Below are positions 15,115-23,916 of a stretch of DNA of 35,013 nucleotides, piece after piece. The translations under genes were made by a program, and so were the position numbers. This stretch comes from Clostridiaceae bacterium OM02-2AC (GTDB lineage Bacteria > Bacillota_I > Bacilli_A > Erysipelotrichales > Erysipelotrichaceae): contig QULU01000044.1 of assembly GCA_003481775.1 (NCBI GenBank), positions 1 to 35,013 of the forward strand, given 5' to 3'. Each line of letters begins with the position of its first letter. Positions within the stretch are counted from its first letter, which is position 1. The notes below the pieces were generated by a model, which ran no database searches, was not told the origin of the DNA, and saw nothing but the letters and a program-made list of their open reading frames with translations.

Positions 15115-16533
15115 CTACTCCTCGTCGTCTTCCTTGCCATCCCAGCAATATGTACACAGCTTGCATTTATCCAATCCAATGGATGCAATCATATCGTCCA
15201 GACGGTGATAGCGAAGGGATGTGAAGTTGGAGCGCTGACGGATTTCCTCACACATCTTCTGATAGCGCTCGCTGTCAGGATCTGCGTATTCCGCGAGGAC
15301 CTCACTGGATACATCATCCCCCTCCAATTTACGGATGACTCTGCGTGTAATCAGATCCATTTCCGATTTTGAACGTGAAAAATTAAGATATTTACATCCA
15401 AAGATAATCGGCGGACAAGCCGGGCGGACATGTACTTCCTTCGCGCCGCTTTCATATAAGAATTCTGTAGTTTCCCCAAGCTGCGTTCCCCGCACAATGG
15501 AATCATCAATTAACAGCAGGCGCTTATCCCGAATCAGTTCCTGTACTGGTATCAGCTTCATCTTCGCAATCATATTACGCTGCATCTGTCCTGTTGGCAT
15601 AAAGGATCTCGGCCACGTCGGTGTGTATTTGATAAACGGTCTTGCGAACGGCACACTGGAAACATTGGAATACCCTACCGCATGTGCAATTCCGGAATCC
15701 GGAACACCTGCGACACTGTCCACCTCTACATCATCACGACCGGCAAGCAGCTCACCACAGCGGTTTCGCATACATTCTACATTGACTCCCTCATAGGTGG
15801 ATGTCGGATAACCGTAATACACCCACAGGAAGGAACAGATTTTCATTTTTTCCTTCGGTTTCTGCAATACCTCAATACGCTCCGGCGTAATGAAGACAAT
15901 TTCTCCGGCTCCCAAATCACGGTAGTGATGATAGCCCAGATTCAAAAATGCACTGCTCTCAAAGGTTGCGCAGAAGCCCGTCTCCTTTTCTCCAAGAACG
16001 ATTGGTGTTCTTCCAAGCAAATCCCTTGCCGCATAAATACCATACTGTGTCATCAGCAGAATGCTCATACTGCCCTTAACCAGACTTTGTACATACTGCA
16101 GACCCTCTACAATGGTTGCCTTGTGATTGATTAACGAAGCAATCAGCTCTGTCGGATTTACTTCTCCGGTGCTCATTTCCAGAAAGTGTGTAACACCGCG
16201 TTCAAAGCATAGACTCTGCAGCTCTTCCAGATTGTTGATACGGCCAACTGTAGTGATGGCAAAGGATCCCAGATGGGATTTTACCAGAAGCGGCTGTGCT
16301 TCGTTGTCTGAAATACATCCGATTCCAAGATTTCCATCAAATTCCTCAATATCTTTTTCAAATTTCGTACGAAACGGAGAATTCTCGATGTTATGAATGG
16401 CACGGGCAAAGCCCTTTTCTCCATGTATCGCCATTCCTCCACGTCTCGTGCCCAGATGTGAATGGTAATCTACACCAAAAAACACATCCAGTACACAGTT
16501 TTCTTTTGAAGCTACTCCAAAAAAACCGCTCAT
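15115..16533 (-). CDS. PurF-type amidophosphoribosyltransferase paralogue with a degenerate glutaminase site
   Basis: A 472-residue protein with PurF architecture: an N-terminal Ntn-hydrolase domain (about 1-230) and a C-terminal phosphoribosyltransferase domain. The PRPP loop LLLIDDSIVRGTQ is intact, and the C-terminal CKLCTYC resembles the Fe-S ligands of the Bacillus-type enzyme. The glutaminase half is not normal. The chain starts MSGFFGV where PurF has Cys-Gly-x-Phe-Gly, so Ser replaces the nucleophilic Cys. The RYST-G motif is replaced by IGCISDN, and the HNGNL-type oxyanion segment by TVGRINN. A C13 exists but does not align with the nucleophile. The start is firm because TTGGAGGTAAGAC precedes the ATG. 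Paralogues of this kind occur in other gut anaerobes as far as I recall. It is monocistronic, outside a pur operon. It may use ammonia or have another PRPP-dependent role (inference). Confidence 0.85.
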   Translation of the reverse strand: MSGFFGVASKENCVLDVFFGVDYHSHLGTRRGGMAIHGEKGFARAIHNIENSPFRTKFEKDIEEFDGNLGIGCISDNEAQPLLVKSHLGSFAITTVGRINNLEELQSLCFERGVTHFLEMSTGEVNPTELIASLINHKATIVEGLQYVQSLVKGSMSILLMTQYGIYAARDLLGRTPIVLGEKETGFCATFESSAFLNLGYHHYRDLGAGEIVFITPERIEVLQKPKEKMKICSFLWVYYGYPTSTYEGVNVECMRNRCGELLAGRDDVEVDSVAGVPDSGIAHAVGYSNVSSVPFARPFIKYTPTWPRSFMPTGQMQRNMIAKMKLIPVQELIRDKRLLLIDDSIVRGTQLGETTEFLYESGAKEVHVRPACPPIIFGCKYLNFSRSKSEMDLITRRVIRKLEGDDVSSEVLAEYADPDSERYQKMCEEIRQRSNFTSLRYHRLDDMIASIGLDKCKLCTYCWDGKEDDEE

Positions 16534-16956
16534 GTCTTACCTCCAATTAACTCTTTCTTTTCTTTTTGCGCATAGCACAGATTCATTTTAACGCTTTTTG
16601 CCCCGTATGAAAATAAAAAGATAGTTTTTTTTACATTTTTTCGTAAACCGTGGGAGCTGTTTCCCGTTTCAATTCTGAAAGAGCCTATTCCAATCATAAG
16701 AGATGTCATGATTGATGGCATACATAGTTGCTTCCCCTTACGATGCAGCGCCTTATGACTTTCTTTCTGATATATTGCTGATTCGTCACAGTCTATACAA
16801 GATGCTCCAGCATACGGCATGTACGCATGAGTAATCTTAGAGCAATGCATGAAATTGAATTACGAAGGAAGGTGCGCTGTCACTGTCCAGGAATTTCAGG
16901 CTAATTATTGCATATTACTGATTCCATATACGCTATGAAAATCGTCTTGACTTCGC
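16534..16956. other. Leader and intergenic region of the PurF-like gene
   Basis: About 420 bp. The first 130 bp upstream of the PurF-like start are A/T-rich with long A and T runs on the minus strand. I cannot identify a purine riboswitch, PurBox or clear -35/-10 pair. No supported gene. Confidence 0.4.
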
Positions 16957-16984
16957 AAAAAAAGAACCTCACAGGGAAGTTCTT
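16957..16984 (-). terminator. Terminator of the two-gene ABC exporter operon
   Basis: On the minus strand AAGAAC (16984-16979) pairs with GTTCTT (16967-16962), directly followed by a T-run, about 190 bp after the stop codon of the distal ABC gene. The hairpin lies inside a short open frame (16905-17114), which argues that this frame is not a gene. Confidence 0.65.
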
Positions 16985-17171
16985 CCTCTTTGCTTTGATT
17001 TATCAGCCTGCATATATAGGATGCTTGAAAGAGCAAGTCTTCGCAAATAAGATTTGCACTGTTTGCCAATATCAAGCATAAGGCGGCAGCTATTTTTCGG
17101 ACTTCTCTTTTCAATACGAACGTCCTATGCCGGATAGATATTCACGTATATGAAATCGTTCCGAAACAGCG

Positions 17172-18965
17172 TTACTCACTGTAATACTCCGCCTGCGCAT
17201 TCCAAAGCTGTGCATACACACCGTTTTCCTTTAGCAGAGTATCGTGTGTTCCCTCTTCCTCCACCTTCCCCTGTTCCATAACGATGATACGGTCGCAGAA
17301 TTTACAGGAGCTCATACGATGGGAGATGTACAGGGTTGTCTTTCCTTGTACCAGCATATCAAAATGCTCATAAATTTCCGCCTCCGACAGCGGATCCAGC
17401 GCAGCGGTCGGCTCATCCAGAATCACAAAGGGAGCATCCTTATACAGGGCTCTGGCAATCGCAAGCTTCTGCGCCTCCCCACCGGACACGTTCACACCGT
17501 TCGCATAATCCGTAAACAGAAGACTATGCTCCTGATCGGTAAATGATTTGATGCGCTCCCAGATATCCAGACGCTGCAGGACAGACGCGATCCTTTTGGC
17601 GTTTGGTGCCGATGCTCCTGCGATGTTTTCATCCAGCGGATAGGAGAATAACGCAAAATCCTGAAATACGACAGAGAAGATACTTGTATATTCCGCATAA
17701 TCGTACTTTTGAATATTGATTCCGTTTAATAATATTTCTCCCTCACTAGGATCATAGAGTCGGCACAGCAGTTTCACAATCGTGGTTTTCCCGGCACCGT
17801 TCATTCCTACAATCGCCAGCTTTTCCTTTAAACGAAACCGAATATTCACATCATGCAGGACATCGTTTGTCTGTTGCGGATAGCGAAAGGAAACATGGCG
17901 GAATTCAAATTCGTATTCTCCATCATCCCGCTTTTCAATGGGAAGTGTTCCGTCATAATGCATATTGGGAAGGTGCAGAAAATCATAAAATGCATTCAGA
18001 TAGGAGAGCTGATGACGAAGCTGTGCATAGTCTACCTGAAATTGTGCAATCGCATCCACTGCCTTCAGGATGATGCCTGCCATATACAATACCTGCCCGA
18101 TGGATATGATGGAGCGCATTGCCAGAGTAGCAACATAAATGTAGGCACTGAAGGAAAGTACCTGCCCCAAAAGATCACTTTGAAACAGCAGCTTTCCGTT
18201 ATCCTTTCCAAAGCTGCGGAAAGCCGGGTCCTGCATTAGCTTTTCATTTTTCACTTCAAACAGCGTATCCATATGATACAGACGGATTTCCTTAGCAGTT
18301 TCCATCCTGTAGAACAGACTCCACAGGTAATTAACCAAAGCATTGTTATGATCATTTTCATTACACAGCTTTTCCAGCAGCGCACCGTGCTTCTTTGCGA
18401 ATGCATTCTTAAATATCAGAAATACAGCTAAAACTGCCAACAGCAACAGGAGGTATATATCCCAGGTGCGAATCTGCAGCATCAAAGTGCCTAAGGCAAG
18501 CAGTGCCAGAAGAATCGTGCAGAGTGAGGAACAGCATATTGCGAAATATTCGATTGCGGAGTCAATTTTTCCGGAGCCATTGCTGGAATTCCGTGTTCTT
18601 CTAAGCGTATCCATGGTTTCCTGTGTTTCCATAAGCTCATATTCCATGCGCATCGCCTTATACAGCAGCTTCTGATCAATTCGCTGTACCGCTGTACGAC
18701 AGATGACCTGAAGACGGTTATAAAACGCCTTTGCCAGCAGGGAGCAGATCAGTACCCCTGTGCACATGAGAAGTGCCGTTTGCAATGCAGCTGTATATTC
18801 TTTTACAATCAGCTGATTCAAGATTTCTGCGGAGTAATACAGGGTAATGAACGGAGACAGCGCATTTGTAATTCCATAGCCACCCCAGATCCAGACAATA
18901 TGCGGATTGCTTAACCGGACAATACCGGTAAATTTTTTAATTTCCTGCCATGCGTTCACATCCAT
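17172..18965 (-). CDS. ABC exporter half-transporter (membrane domain plus ATPase), subunit 2
   Basis: A 597-residue half-transporter: six membrane segments in about 25-310, then an ABC ATPase with Walker A VGMNGAGKTT, Q-loop VFQDFALF, signature VSGGEAQKLAIARAL, Walker B VILDEPTAALD and the H-loop ISHRMSS. All catalytic motifs are intact. The start was taken at the ATG after GAGGAAGAGGGTG, so the gene overlaps the end of the preceding ABC gene by 29 bp; the longer open frame has no better site. It pairs with that gene product as a heterodimeric exporter of peptides or drugs. The operon sits directly downstream of a LytTR/GHKL two-component system. Transcription ends at the hairpin near 16960. 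Confidence 0.9.
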   Translation of the reverse strand: MDVNAWQEIKKFTGIVRLSNPHIVWIWGGYGITNALSPFITLYYSAEILNQLIVKEYTAALQTALLMCTGVLICSLLAKAFYNRLQVICRTAVQRIDQKLLYKAMRMEYELMETQETMDTLRRTRNSSNGSGKIDSAIEYFAICCSSLCTILLALLALGTLMLQIRTWDIYLLLLLAVLAVFLIFKNAFAKKHGALLEKLCNENDHNNALVNYLWSLFYRMETAKEIRLYHMDTLFEVKNEKLMQDPAFRSFGKDNGKLLFQSDLLGQVLSFSAYIYVATLAMRSIISIGQVLYMAGIILKAVDAIAQFQVDYAQLRHQLSYLNAFYDFLHLPNMHYDGTLPIEKRDDGEYEFEFRHVSFRYPQQTNDVLHDVNIRFRLKEKLAIVGMNGAGKTTIVKLLCRLYDPSEGEILLNGINIQKYDYAEYTSIFSVVFQDFALFSYPLDENIAGASAPNAKRIASVLQRLDIWERIKSFTDQEHSLLFTDYANGVNVSGGEAQKLAIARALYKDAPFVILDEPTAALDPLSEAEIYEHFDMLVQGKTTLYISHRMSSCKFCDRIIVMEQGKVEEEGTHDTLLKENGVYAQLWNAQAEYYSE

Positions 18966-20748
18966 CACCCTCTTCCTCATAATATTGCGATTGTGCCTGA
19001 AACATCGCCGCATAAATTCCCTGTTTTCCCAACAGCTCCTCATGGCTTCCCCGCTCTACGATATGTCCCTGATCAAGCACGAGAATTTCATCACAGAATC
19101 TCGTGGAGCTCAGCCGATGCGAAATAAACAGACTGGAGGTTCCCTGTGTCAGCTCGTGATAGCTTTCATATAGCGCTTTTTCTGCGAGTGCATCCAGCGC
19201 CGCAGTTGGCTCATCCAGCAGTAGACATCCAAAGTCACGATACAGCGCTCTGGCCATAAACAGCTTTTGCTTCTGACCTCCGGACAGCTGAATCCCATCC
19301 TCTTCGATATCCTTGCCGATATGCGTCAGCTCCTGCTGTGGAAGTGCAGATATAAAATCCCAGAGTCCGCAGCGCTTCAGGCAATCCTTCACCCGCTGCA
19401 GATCGGTATCGGTGATATCCTGCATGCTTACATTTTCCGCAATGGAATAGCTCAGCATCACAGCGTCCTGAAAAATCCCTGTGATATGTGCGTACAGATC
19501 ATCCAGATCCAGCTCACGTATATCCGTGCCGTTGATATAAATGCTTCCCGCACTTGGTGTATAAAAGCCAAGAATCAGCTTTACGATTGTGCTTTTTCCG
19601 GCTCCGTTTGCGCCGACCAGTGCAAGCTTTTGTCCCGCATGCAGAGTAAAGGAAACATCATCCAGTATGCTTCTATCCTGATTCGGATAGGAAAAGGATA
19701 CATGATCAAAGGTGATCGTTATCTCTTTCTGATCCAATTTGACACCGCTGCCATGATGCATCCTGTTTTTCATTTGCAATGCCGTACGCATCCGGTTAAT
19801 GAGCACATTGTTTACCGACATTCTCGCATAGCTTTCCTCCACCTTTTTAAACCAAAGAGAAAAACCGGAAATAATACCGAGATAAAACACAAACTCATCT
19901 ATTGCCATTCCTGCAATCAGCCGATTGATCAAGAATGCATAGCAGGCGATATCACGCACAAAATCCAGCAGAATCCCCAGTGTATCCACCAGCATATAGG
20001 CACTGTAATCCCTTGCGCGAATACGGGCAATCAAACGGTTTACATGTTCAAATTTATCATTGATCCAGTCCTGCAGCTGATACAGGCGAATATCCTTGCC
20101 TGCCGCTGTATCGTATGCAATCTGATTCAGGTAGCGCGTTTCAATCAGATAGCCGTCCAGCTCAGGGCGGTGTGAATATTCATAATGTCTGGCGATGGAA
20201 AACAATGCATACTGCAAAACCACAAGCAGAAGCAGACCTAGGACGAACAATATACTGAGTCCAGAGCTTGCAAGTGCATACAGTATCAGTCCCAGAAGCG
20301 ATGTGGCAAAGATGATGAAGTCATGAAACATCCCCTCCTGCCCGTTGTTATTGGTTTCGATTGCCTCTACCGCGTCCTCCAGTATTTTCTTGTATTGCTC
20401 ATTTTCCAGTAAAGCATAATCCAGATGGGCTCTTCCCAGATATACATTACGGACAAAATACAGTCCACGGCTTTTGATAAACGCAAATGCATTGTATTCG
20501 TTCAAATAGCTGACCAGTCCCTGCAGGATCCCATACAGCAGCAACAGTCCTCCCAGCACAAGTACAAACGTTGATAATGAACGTTCCTTCAACAGCAGAT
20601 TTATAATCACACTGGGAATCAATACAGAAACAAAGGGAACAATCGCACCGAGCAGAATGTGAAGCTGCATACTCCAAAAGGTACTGCGGTCGATTTTCCA
20701 TAAAATTTTAAGCAGATACAGCATGTTTCCCGGTATCGTTTTTTTCAT
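18937..20748 (-). CDS. ABC exporter half-transporter (membrane domain plus ATPase), subunit 1
   Basis: A 603-residue half-transporter with a type IV (exporter) membrane domain in about 20-310 and an ATPase domain with Walker A VGANGAGKST, Q-loop IFQDAVML, signature LSGGQKQKLFMARAL, Walker B LLLDEPTAALD and the H-loop ISHRLSS. Both nucleotide sites of the heterodimer therefore look competent, unlike the many heterodimers with one degenerate site. The start has GAGGTGAGAAT before the ATG. It is the promoter-proximal gene of the exporter operon, 45 bp from a TATACT -10 box preceded by two LytTR-like repeats. The cargo is unknown: no leader peptidase C39 domain is fused, and I see no bacteriocin precursor nearby. 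Confidence 0.92.
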   Translation of the reverse strand: MKKTIPGNMLYLLKILWKIDRSTFWSMQLHILLGAIVPFVSVLIPSVIINLLLKERSLSTFVLVLGGLLLLYGILQGLVSYLNEYNAFAFIKSRGLYFVRNVYLGRAHLDYALLENEQYKKILEDAVEAIETNNNGQEGMFHDFIIFATSLLGLILYALASSGLSILFVLGLLLLVVLQYALFSIARHYEYSHRPELDGYLIETRYLNQIAYDTAAGKDIRLYQLQDWINDKFEHVNRLIARIRARDYSAYMLVDTLGILLDFVRDIACYAFLINRLIAGMAIDEFVFYLGIISGFSLWFKKVEESYARMSVNNVLINRMRTALQMKNRMHHGSGVKLDQKEITITFDHVSFSYPNQDRSILDDVSFTLHAGQKLALVGANGAGKSTIVKLILGFYTPSAGSIYINGTDIRELDLDDLYAHITGIFQDAVMLSYSIAENVSMQDITDTDLQRVKDCLKRCGLWDFISALPQQELTHIGKDIEEDGIQLSGGQKQKLFMARALYRDFGCLLLDEPTAALDALAEKALYESYHELTQGTSSLFISHRLSSTRFCDEILVLDQGHIVERGSHEELLGKQGIYAAMFQAQSQYYEEEGDGCERMAGN

Positions 20749-20767
20749 ATTCTCACCTCACATCTGC

Positions 20768-20797
20768 AGTATAAAGCAAAAGCTCTCAAAGATAACA
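20768..20797 (-). promoter_or_regulatory. Promoter of the ABC exporter operon
   Basis: Minus-strand -10 TATACT (20773-20768) with only a poor -35 (GTTATC or TGTTAT at 17-18 bp). A weak -35 directly next to regulator boxes is typical of an activator-dependent promoter. Confidence 0.55.
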
Positions 20798-20800
20798 AAA

Positions 20801-20832
20801 CGTGCACGAATTGCAGATTTCCGTACACGAAT
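20801..20832 (-). promoter_or_regulatory. Tandem LytTR-type binding repeats
   Basis: On the minus strand ATTCGTGTACG (20832-20822) and ATTCGTGCACG (20811-20801) are an 11-bp direct repeat differing at one base. Their starts are 21 bp apart, two helical turns, the spacing LytTR dimers (AgrA/ComE-like) use. They end four bases before the -35 region of the exporter promoter. Confidence 0.7.
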
Positions 20833-20952
20833 GGTTGTAACCCTTCTCCATAACAGGATACAGCGTAGTTTAACTGAAACCGGACTATGCCAGTACAGAG
20901 GCTGTTGCATACAGCAAGAATACCTCATCAGTGTTCTCCACAGCATTTTCCT

Positions 20953-21909
20953 TCAGAGTAATTCAGATTCCTGCAGCGGCAGCATAATCTCTGTAATAAA
21001 TACTCCCGGTTCATTTTTTCGCTGTATAAAGCCATCATATTTTTCAACAATCAGGTTCATACGCTTTAACCCATGACCGTGATTGCCGCGTTTCCTTGTC
21101 ACATAATCCGCATCCAGCTTACGCACCACTTCACTGGTGGCATTGGTACAGGAGATATACAGCTGTCCCTTGTACAAACCGATATACAGCCGTAAAAACG
21201 GCTGTTCCTTTACCTTTGCACAGGCCTCCACCGCATTATCCGCAAGATTCCCCAGCAGGGCACACATATCCGTATCCTGAAACGGTATGCTTTTCGGAAC
21301 ACTTGCCTTTACATTGATATCGATTCCCTGCGCCAGTGCCAGAGACAGCTTGGAGTTGAGAATTGCATCCATATTGGCATTCCCGGTTTCCACCAGCTGC
21401 CGGATATCATCCAGCTCCTGTTCCAGCTCATTCAGATAGCGAAGAGATTCCTCTACCTCACCTTTGCGCAGCTTCGCCTTGAGGTTCTGCAGATGATTAT
21501 GATAGTCATGCCGCCATGCACGCATGGTGGTATACATGTGCTCCACCTCCTGCACCTGCCGGTCAAATACCTTATTCTGATATTCCTGCAGCTGCTGTTC
21601 ATAGCTGCGAATCATCAGCTTATCATAGAGTACGAGCATAAGCTCCATCAGTGTCCAGACAAAGGGGGCATACGACAGCGGCCAGGTCAGCAGGATAAAA
21701 ACTGGTACGATGATATGCAGGATATACTCCCCTGCGGTATCCATGATAAAAATAAGCAGAAGAAATGTGGCATACAGCTGGCGATCTCCTGTATACAGGA
21801 GTGCAGAAAAGACGATCAGGGAAGCTGCGCCTTCCCACAGCAGTCTGTTTTTCTGCTTCCGTAGCAGCCACAGGTGAACCAGCAGCGGCAGCAGTATCAG
21901 AATCTGCAT
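20953..21909 (-). CDS. GHKL-type sensor histidine kinase (AgrC-like family)
   Basis: A 318-residue membrane kinase. Three to five hydrophobic segments fill residues 1 to about 110, followed by a coiled region and the phosphoacceptor box RAWRHDYHNHLQNLK. The ATPase has the N-box LLGNLADNAVEAC and the G-box GNHGHGLKRMNLIVEKY of the GHKL class. This kinase family usually senses small peptides or envelope signals and phosphorylates a LytTR regulator, exactly what is encoded just before it. The start chosen is the ATG that overlaps the end of the regulator gene by 13 bp; the ribosome site is weak (GGGAT), fitting translational coupling. It ends about 200 bp before the exporter genes. Confidence 0.88.
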   Translation of the reverse strand: MQILILLPLLVHLWLLRKQKNRLLWEGAASLIVFSALLYTGDRQLYATFLLLIFIMDTAGEYILHIIVPVFILLTWPLSYAPFVWTLMELMLVLYDKLMIRSYEQQLQEYQNKVFDRQVQEVEHMYTTMRAWRHDYHNHLQNLKAKLRKGEVEESLRYLNELEQELDDIRQLVETGNANMDAILNSKLSLALAQGIDINVKASVPKSIPFQDTDMCALLGNLADNAVEACAKVKEQPFLRLYIGLYKGQLYISCTNATSEVVRKLDADYVTRKRGNHGHGLKRMNLIVEKYDGFIQRKNEPGVFITEIMLPLQESELL

Positions 21910-22583
21910 AACAAATCCCGCTTGCAGCGCTTCATGATTTCCTCCTGCACCCGCTGCTTCATTCCTCTGCTTACCGGAATGCATTCCTCATTATCCAGCA
22001 TACAGCCGTCCTTGCGCAGTGCATGGATATGATTCAGATTCACACAGAAGCTGCGATGGCAGTTGAGAAAGTCGCCGGAAAGTTCGGCGCATACCTTTTG
22101 GAAGCTGCCCTTCATGCGAAAGATTCCCTTACAGTGATGACAGCGTACATAATGTGCATCACTCTCCAAATAATAAATATCCTCCTCATACAGCTTGCGC
22201 AGCTCTCCATCGATGGACCATAACAGATACGCTTTTGGTGCTTCCAGCTGATCCAAAAGCTGGCAAAGCTTGTCCTCCTGTACCGGCTTCAGCCAGTAGC
22301 GGACAGCATCCACCTCATAGCCCTCAAATACAAAGGAGGGATCGTTCGTCAGAAATACAAGATAAGCATGCGTATCTTTTTTACGCAGCCTTCTTGCTGT
22401 TTCCAGCCCGTTCAGTCCCTGCATTTGAATATCCAGAAACACCAGTTCATAGGGCTGTTCCTCCCATGCGAACAGAAACTGTTCTCCGCTGGAATACAGA
22501 TCAGCATGATTCCCCAGCTTCTGCAGGAGCGCATGCAGTTCCAAGGCTAAAGCTTGCTCATCCTCTACAATAGCTATCCTCAT
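21897..22583 (-). CDS. LytTR-family response regulator
   Basis: A 228-residue response regulator. The receiver domain (1 to about 118) has the acidic pair in IVEDEQ, the phosphorylated Asp in VFLDIQM, the conserved Thr in FLTND and the Lys in WLKPV. The LytTR DNA-binding domain (about 130-228) shows DIYYLESDAHYVRCH and FLNCHRSFCVNLNHIHAL. The start is the ATG after GGAGAGGGTGACGAT. It is the first gene of the pair, with its partner kinase overlapping by 13 bp. Its likely target is the adjacent exporter promoter with its 21-bp-period repeats. No equivalent repeat was found in front of its own gene. Confidence 0.92.
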   Translation of the reverse strand: MRIAIVEDEQALALELHALLQKLGNHADLYSSGEQFLFAWEEQPYELVFLDIQMQGLNGLETARRLRKKDTHAYLVFLTNDPSFVFEGYEVDAVRYWLKPVQEDKLCQLLDQLEAPKAYLLWSIDGELRKLYEEDIYYLESDAHYVRCHHCKGIFRMKGSFQKVCAELSGDFLNCHRSFCVNLNHIHALRKDGCMLDNEECIPVSRGMKQRVQEEIMKRCKRDLLCRF

Positions 22584-22793
22584 ATCGTCACCCTCTCCTC
22601 TCATTTCATAATTCATGCTCAGCCTCATCAGACTGCTACAGGAGTTCCTACAGCCCTGTATGCAATTCACAGACGGTTCTATCGTCCTTTATACAAGTGG
22701 ATACTCTACAGATAATTCTACTATTCTGTATGCGCAAAATCAAAGTACCGATGCTTCCTGCATACATTCCTGATGGCCTGCAAAACACTGTAT

Positions 22794-23351
22794 TCAAGCT
22801 TCCTTGCTGAATGGCAGCACATTGGATAACACAAAGCTGATAAACTGATCAATGGGAAGCGGCTCCTCCTCTTTGACCCAGCTTGATATTGCGGCAAGCA
22901 GACCGCAGAGGTAAAATTCCTCCAGAATGCTTTCCTCCTGTTTTGTACAGGGATGCTGGATTACATACGGACGCAGTATTGGCCAGATCATATCCCGCAG
23001 CTTTCTGCTGAACTGATTGCTGGAGGGGTCCCGCAGCAATACACTTACATAGGCGGAATATTTCCTAGCCAGCTCCATAATCATGCTCATATGATTTTTT
23101 AACCCGGACAGCTCGCTTTCTCTTGCCGTTTCAAGAATCTGCTCAGACGCCTGCAACAGCTCCGTCTCAATCGATGCAAAGATATCATAGACATCCTTAT
23201 AATACAAATAGAAGGTTCCACGGTTATAGCCTGCCAGATCTGTGATTTCCTTTATGGTGATTTTATCGATCGGCTTACTGGAATAAAGTGTCCAGAAGGC
23301 AGAGCGCAGCTTGTCCTTTGTCTGTTCTGTAATCTGCGGTTGTTTTTTCAT
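22794..23351 (-). CDS. TetR-family transcriptional regulator
   Basis: A 185-residue TetR-type protein. The helix-turn-helix is ITIKEITDLAGYNRGTFYLYYKDVYDIF (about 31-58), preceded by a helix starting TKDKLRSAFWTLY. The C-terminal half has the short hydrophobic helices common in the group that controls YhgE/MacB-type exporters in Firmicutes. It is transcribed away from the MacB/FtsX-like ABC transporter 565 bp further on, a classic arrangement of repressor and target. Ribosome site AAGGG precedes the ATG at a slightly long distance. The inducer is unknown. Confidence 0.88.
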   Translation of the reverse strand: MKKQPQITEQTKDKLRSAFWTLYSSKPIDKITIKEITDLAGYNRGTFYLYYKDVYDIFASIETELLQASEQILETARESELSGLKNHMSMIMELARKYSAYVSVLLRDPSSNQFSRKLRDMIWPILRPYVIQHPCTKQEESILEEFYLCGLLAAISSWVKEEEPLPIDQFISFVLSNVLPFSKEA

Positions 23352-23545
23352 AGTGGCTTTTCCCTTCTTTCTGAGAATTCATGCATAGCTGTGAAACATG
23401 GCGGTGTTTTGGATTTTTCATTATGCACTTTCTATTATGCAGCACTATCAGGAAAGCACTGGATGTTTATAGGGTGGTACACACATAGTTCCTAAGCAAA
23501 GCTGCTTTGTTCTATGCCGCTGTCAGGTTGCTTTTTGTATGGTAA

Positions 23546-23701
23546 GACGGCTATGCTGGCATAGAATCGGATGGAATAACGGGAATACATGCTTCTGAAA
23601 GAATCGTTAGCTGTGTAGTTTATAACACTGCAGAACATGTACGTGGAGCTGATGATTTTGCTGGTAAACGTACAGATGAGGAACGCGTATCACGGGAATA
23701 A
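23546..23701 (+). pseudogene. Possible C-terminal gene remnant (52 codons)
   Basis: A plus-strand frame open for 51 codons before a TAA at 23699 translates to a protein-like end, TAEHVRGADDFAGKRTDEER. It has no start codon with a ribosome site and an in-frame TAA immediately upstream. It could be the tail of a lost gene or chance. I do not recognise it. Confidence 0.25.
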
Positions 23702-23819
23702 GGGTTGTGAATGAACACCATAATCATACAAGTATTGCACATCGTCGGTTCTAATCATATAAGGCTGCCTGTCCAGCTTTTCTTTTACGCTTCACCTTGC
23801 TTTATGATACCATGCCGGC

Positions 23820-23845
23820 CACTGTATTTCAATCACTCAACAGTG
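23820..23845. promoter_or_regulatory. Inverted repeat upstream of the ABC transporter promoter
   Basis: CACTGT (23820-23825) and ACAGTG (23840-23845) are separated by 14 bp, 16 bp before the -35 box. It is a candidate regulator site. Confidence 0.3.
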
Positions 23846-23861
23846 TGTTGTATATTGTTTA

Positions 23862-23890
23862 TTGATACGTTTTACGTTCCATTTTATAAT
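23862..23890 (+). promoter_or_regulatory. Sigma-A promoter of the MacB/FtsX-type transporter
   Basis: TTGATA (23862-23867), 17-bp spacer, TATAAT (23885-23890), 26 bp before the ATPase start codon. Confidence 0.75.
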
Positions 23891-23916
23891 AGTTCATAGG
23901 AATTATGGAGGACTTT

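Larger units (their letters stand above)
23352..23861. other. Divergent intergenic region between the TetR gene and the ABC transporter
   Basis: About 510 bp. It holds a possible plus-strand gene remnant at 23546-23701 and an inverted repeat at 23820-23845 near the transporter promoter. I cannot find a clear promoter for the TetR gene. Confidence 0.45.

Noticed and set aside
15115..16533. C13 as a replacement nucleophile after propeptide removal
   Set aside because: The Gly-x-Phe-Gly that follows the nucleophile in PurF aligns after Ser2, not after C13, and other glutamine-site motifs are lost.
16534..16700. Purine riboswitch or PurBox upstream of the PurF-like gene
   Set aside because: No conserved riboswitch core or PurBox pair could be recognised.
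16905..17114. Possible 69-residue gene downstream of the ABC exporter operon
   Set aside because: A terminator hairpin with T-run lies inside it, and no ribosome site precedes its TTG start.
20758..20946. 62-residue minus-strand frame between the kinase and the exporter (possible signal peptide precursor)
   Set aside because: It covers the LytTR repeats and the exporter promoter, and has no Gly-Gly leader or typical precursor layout.
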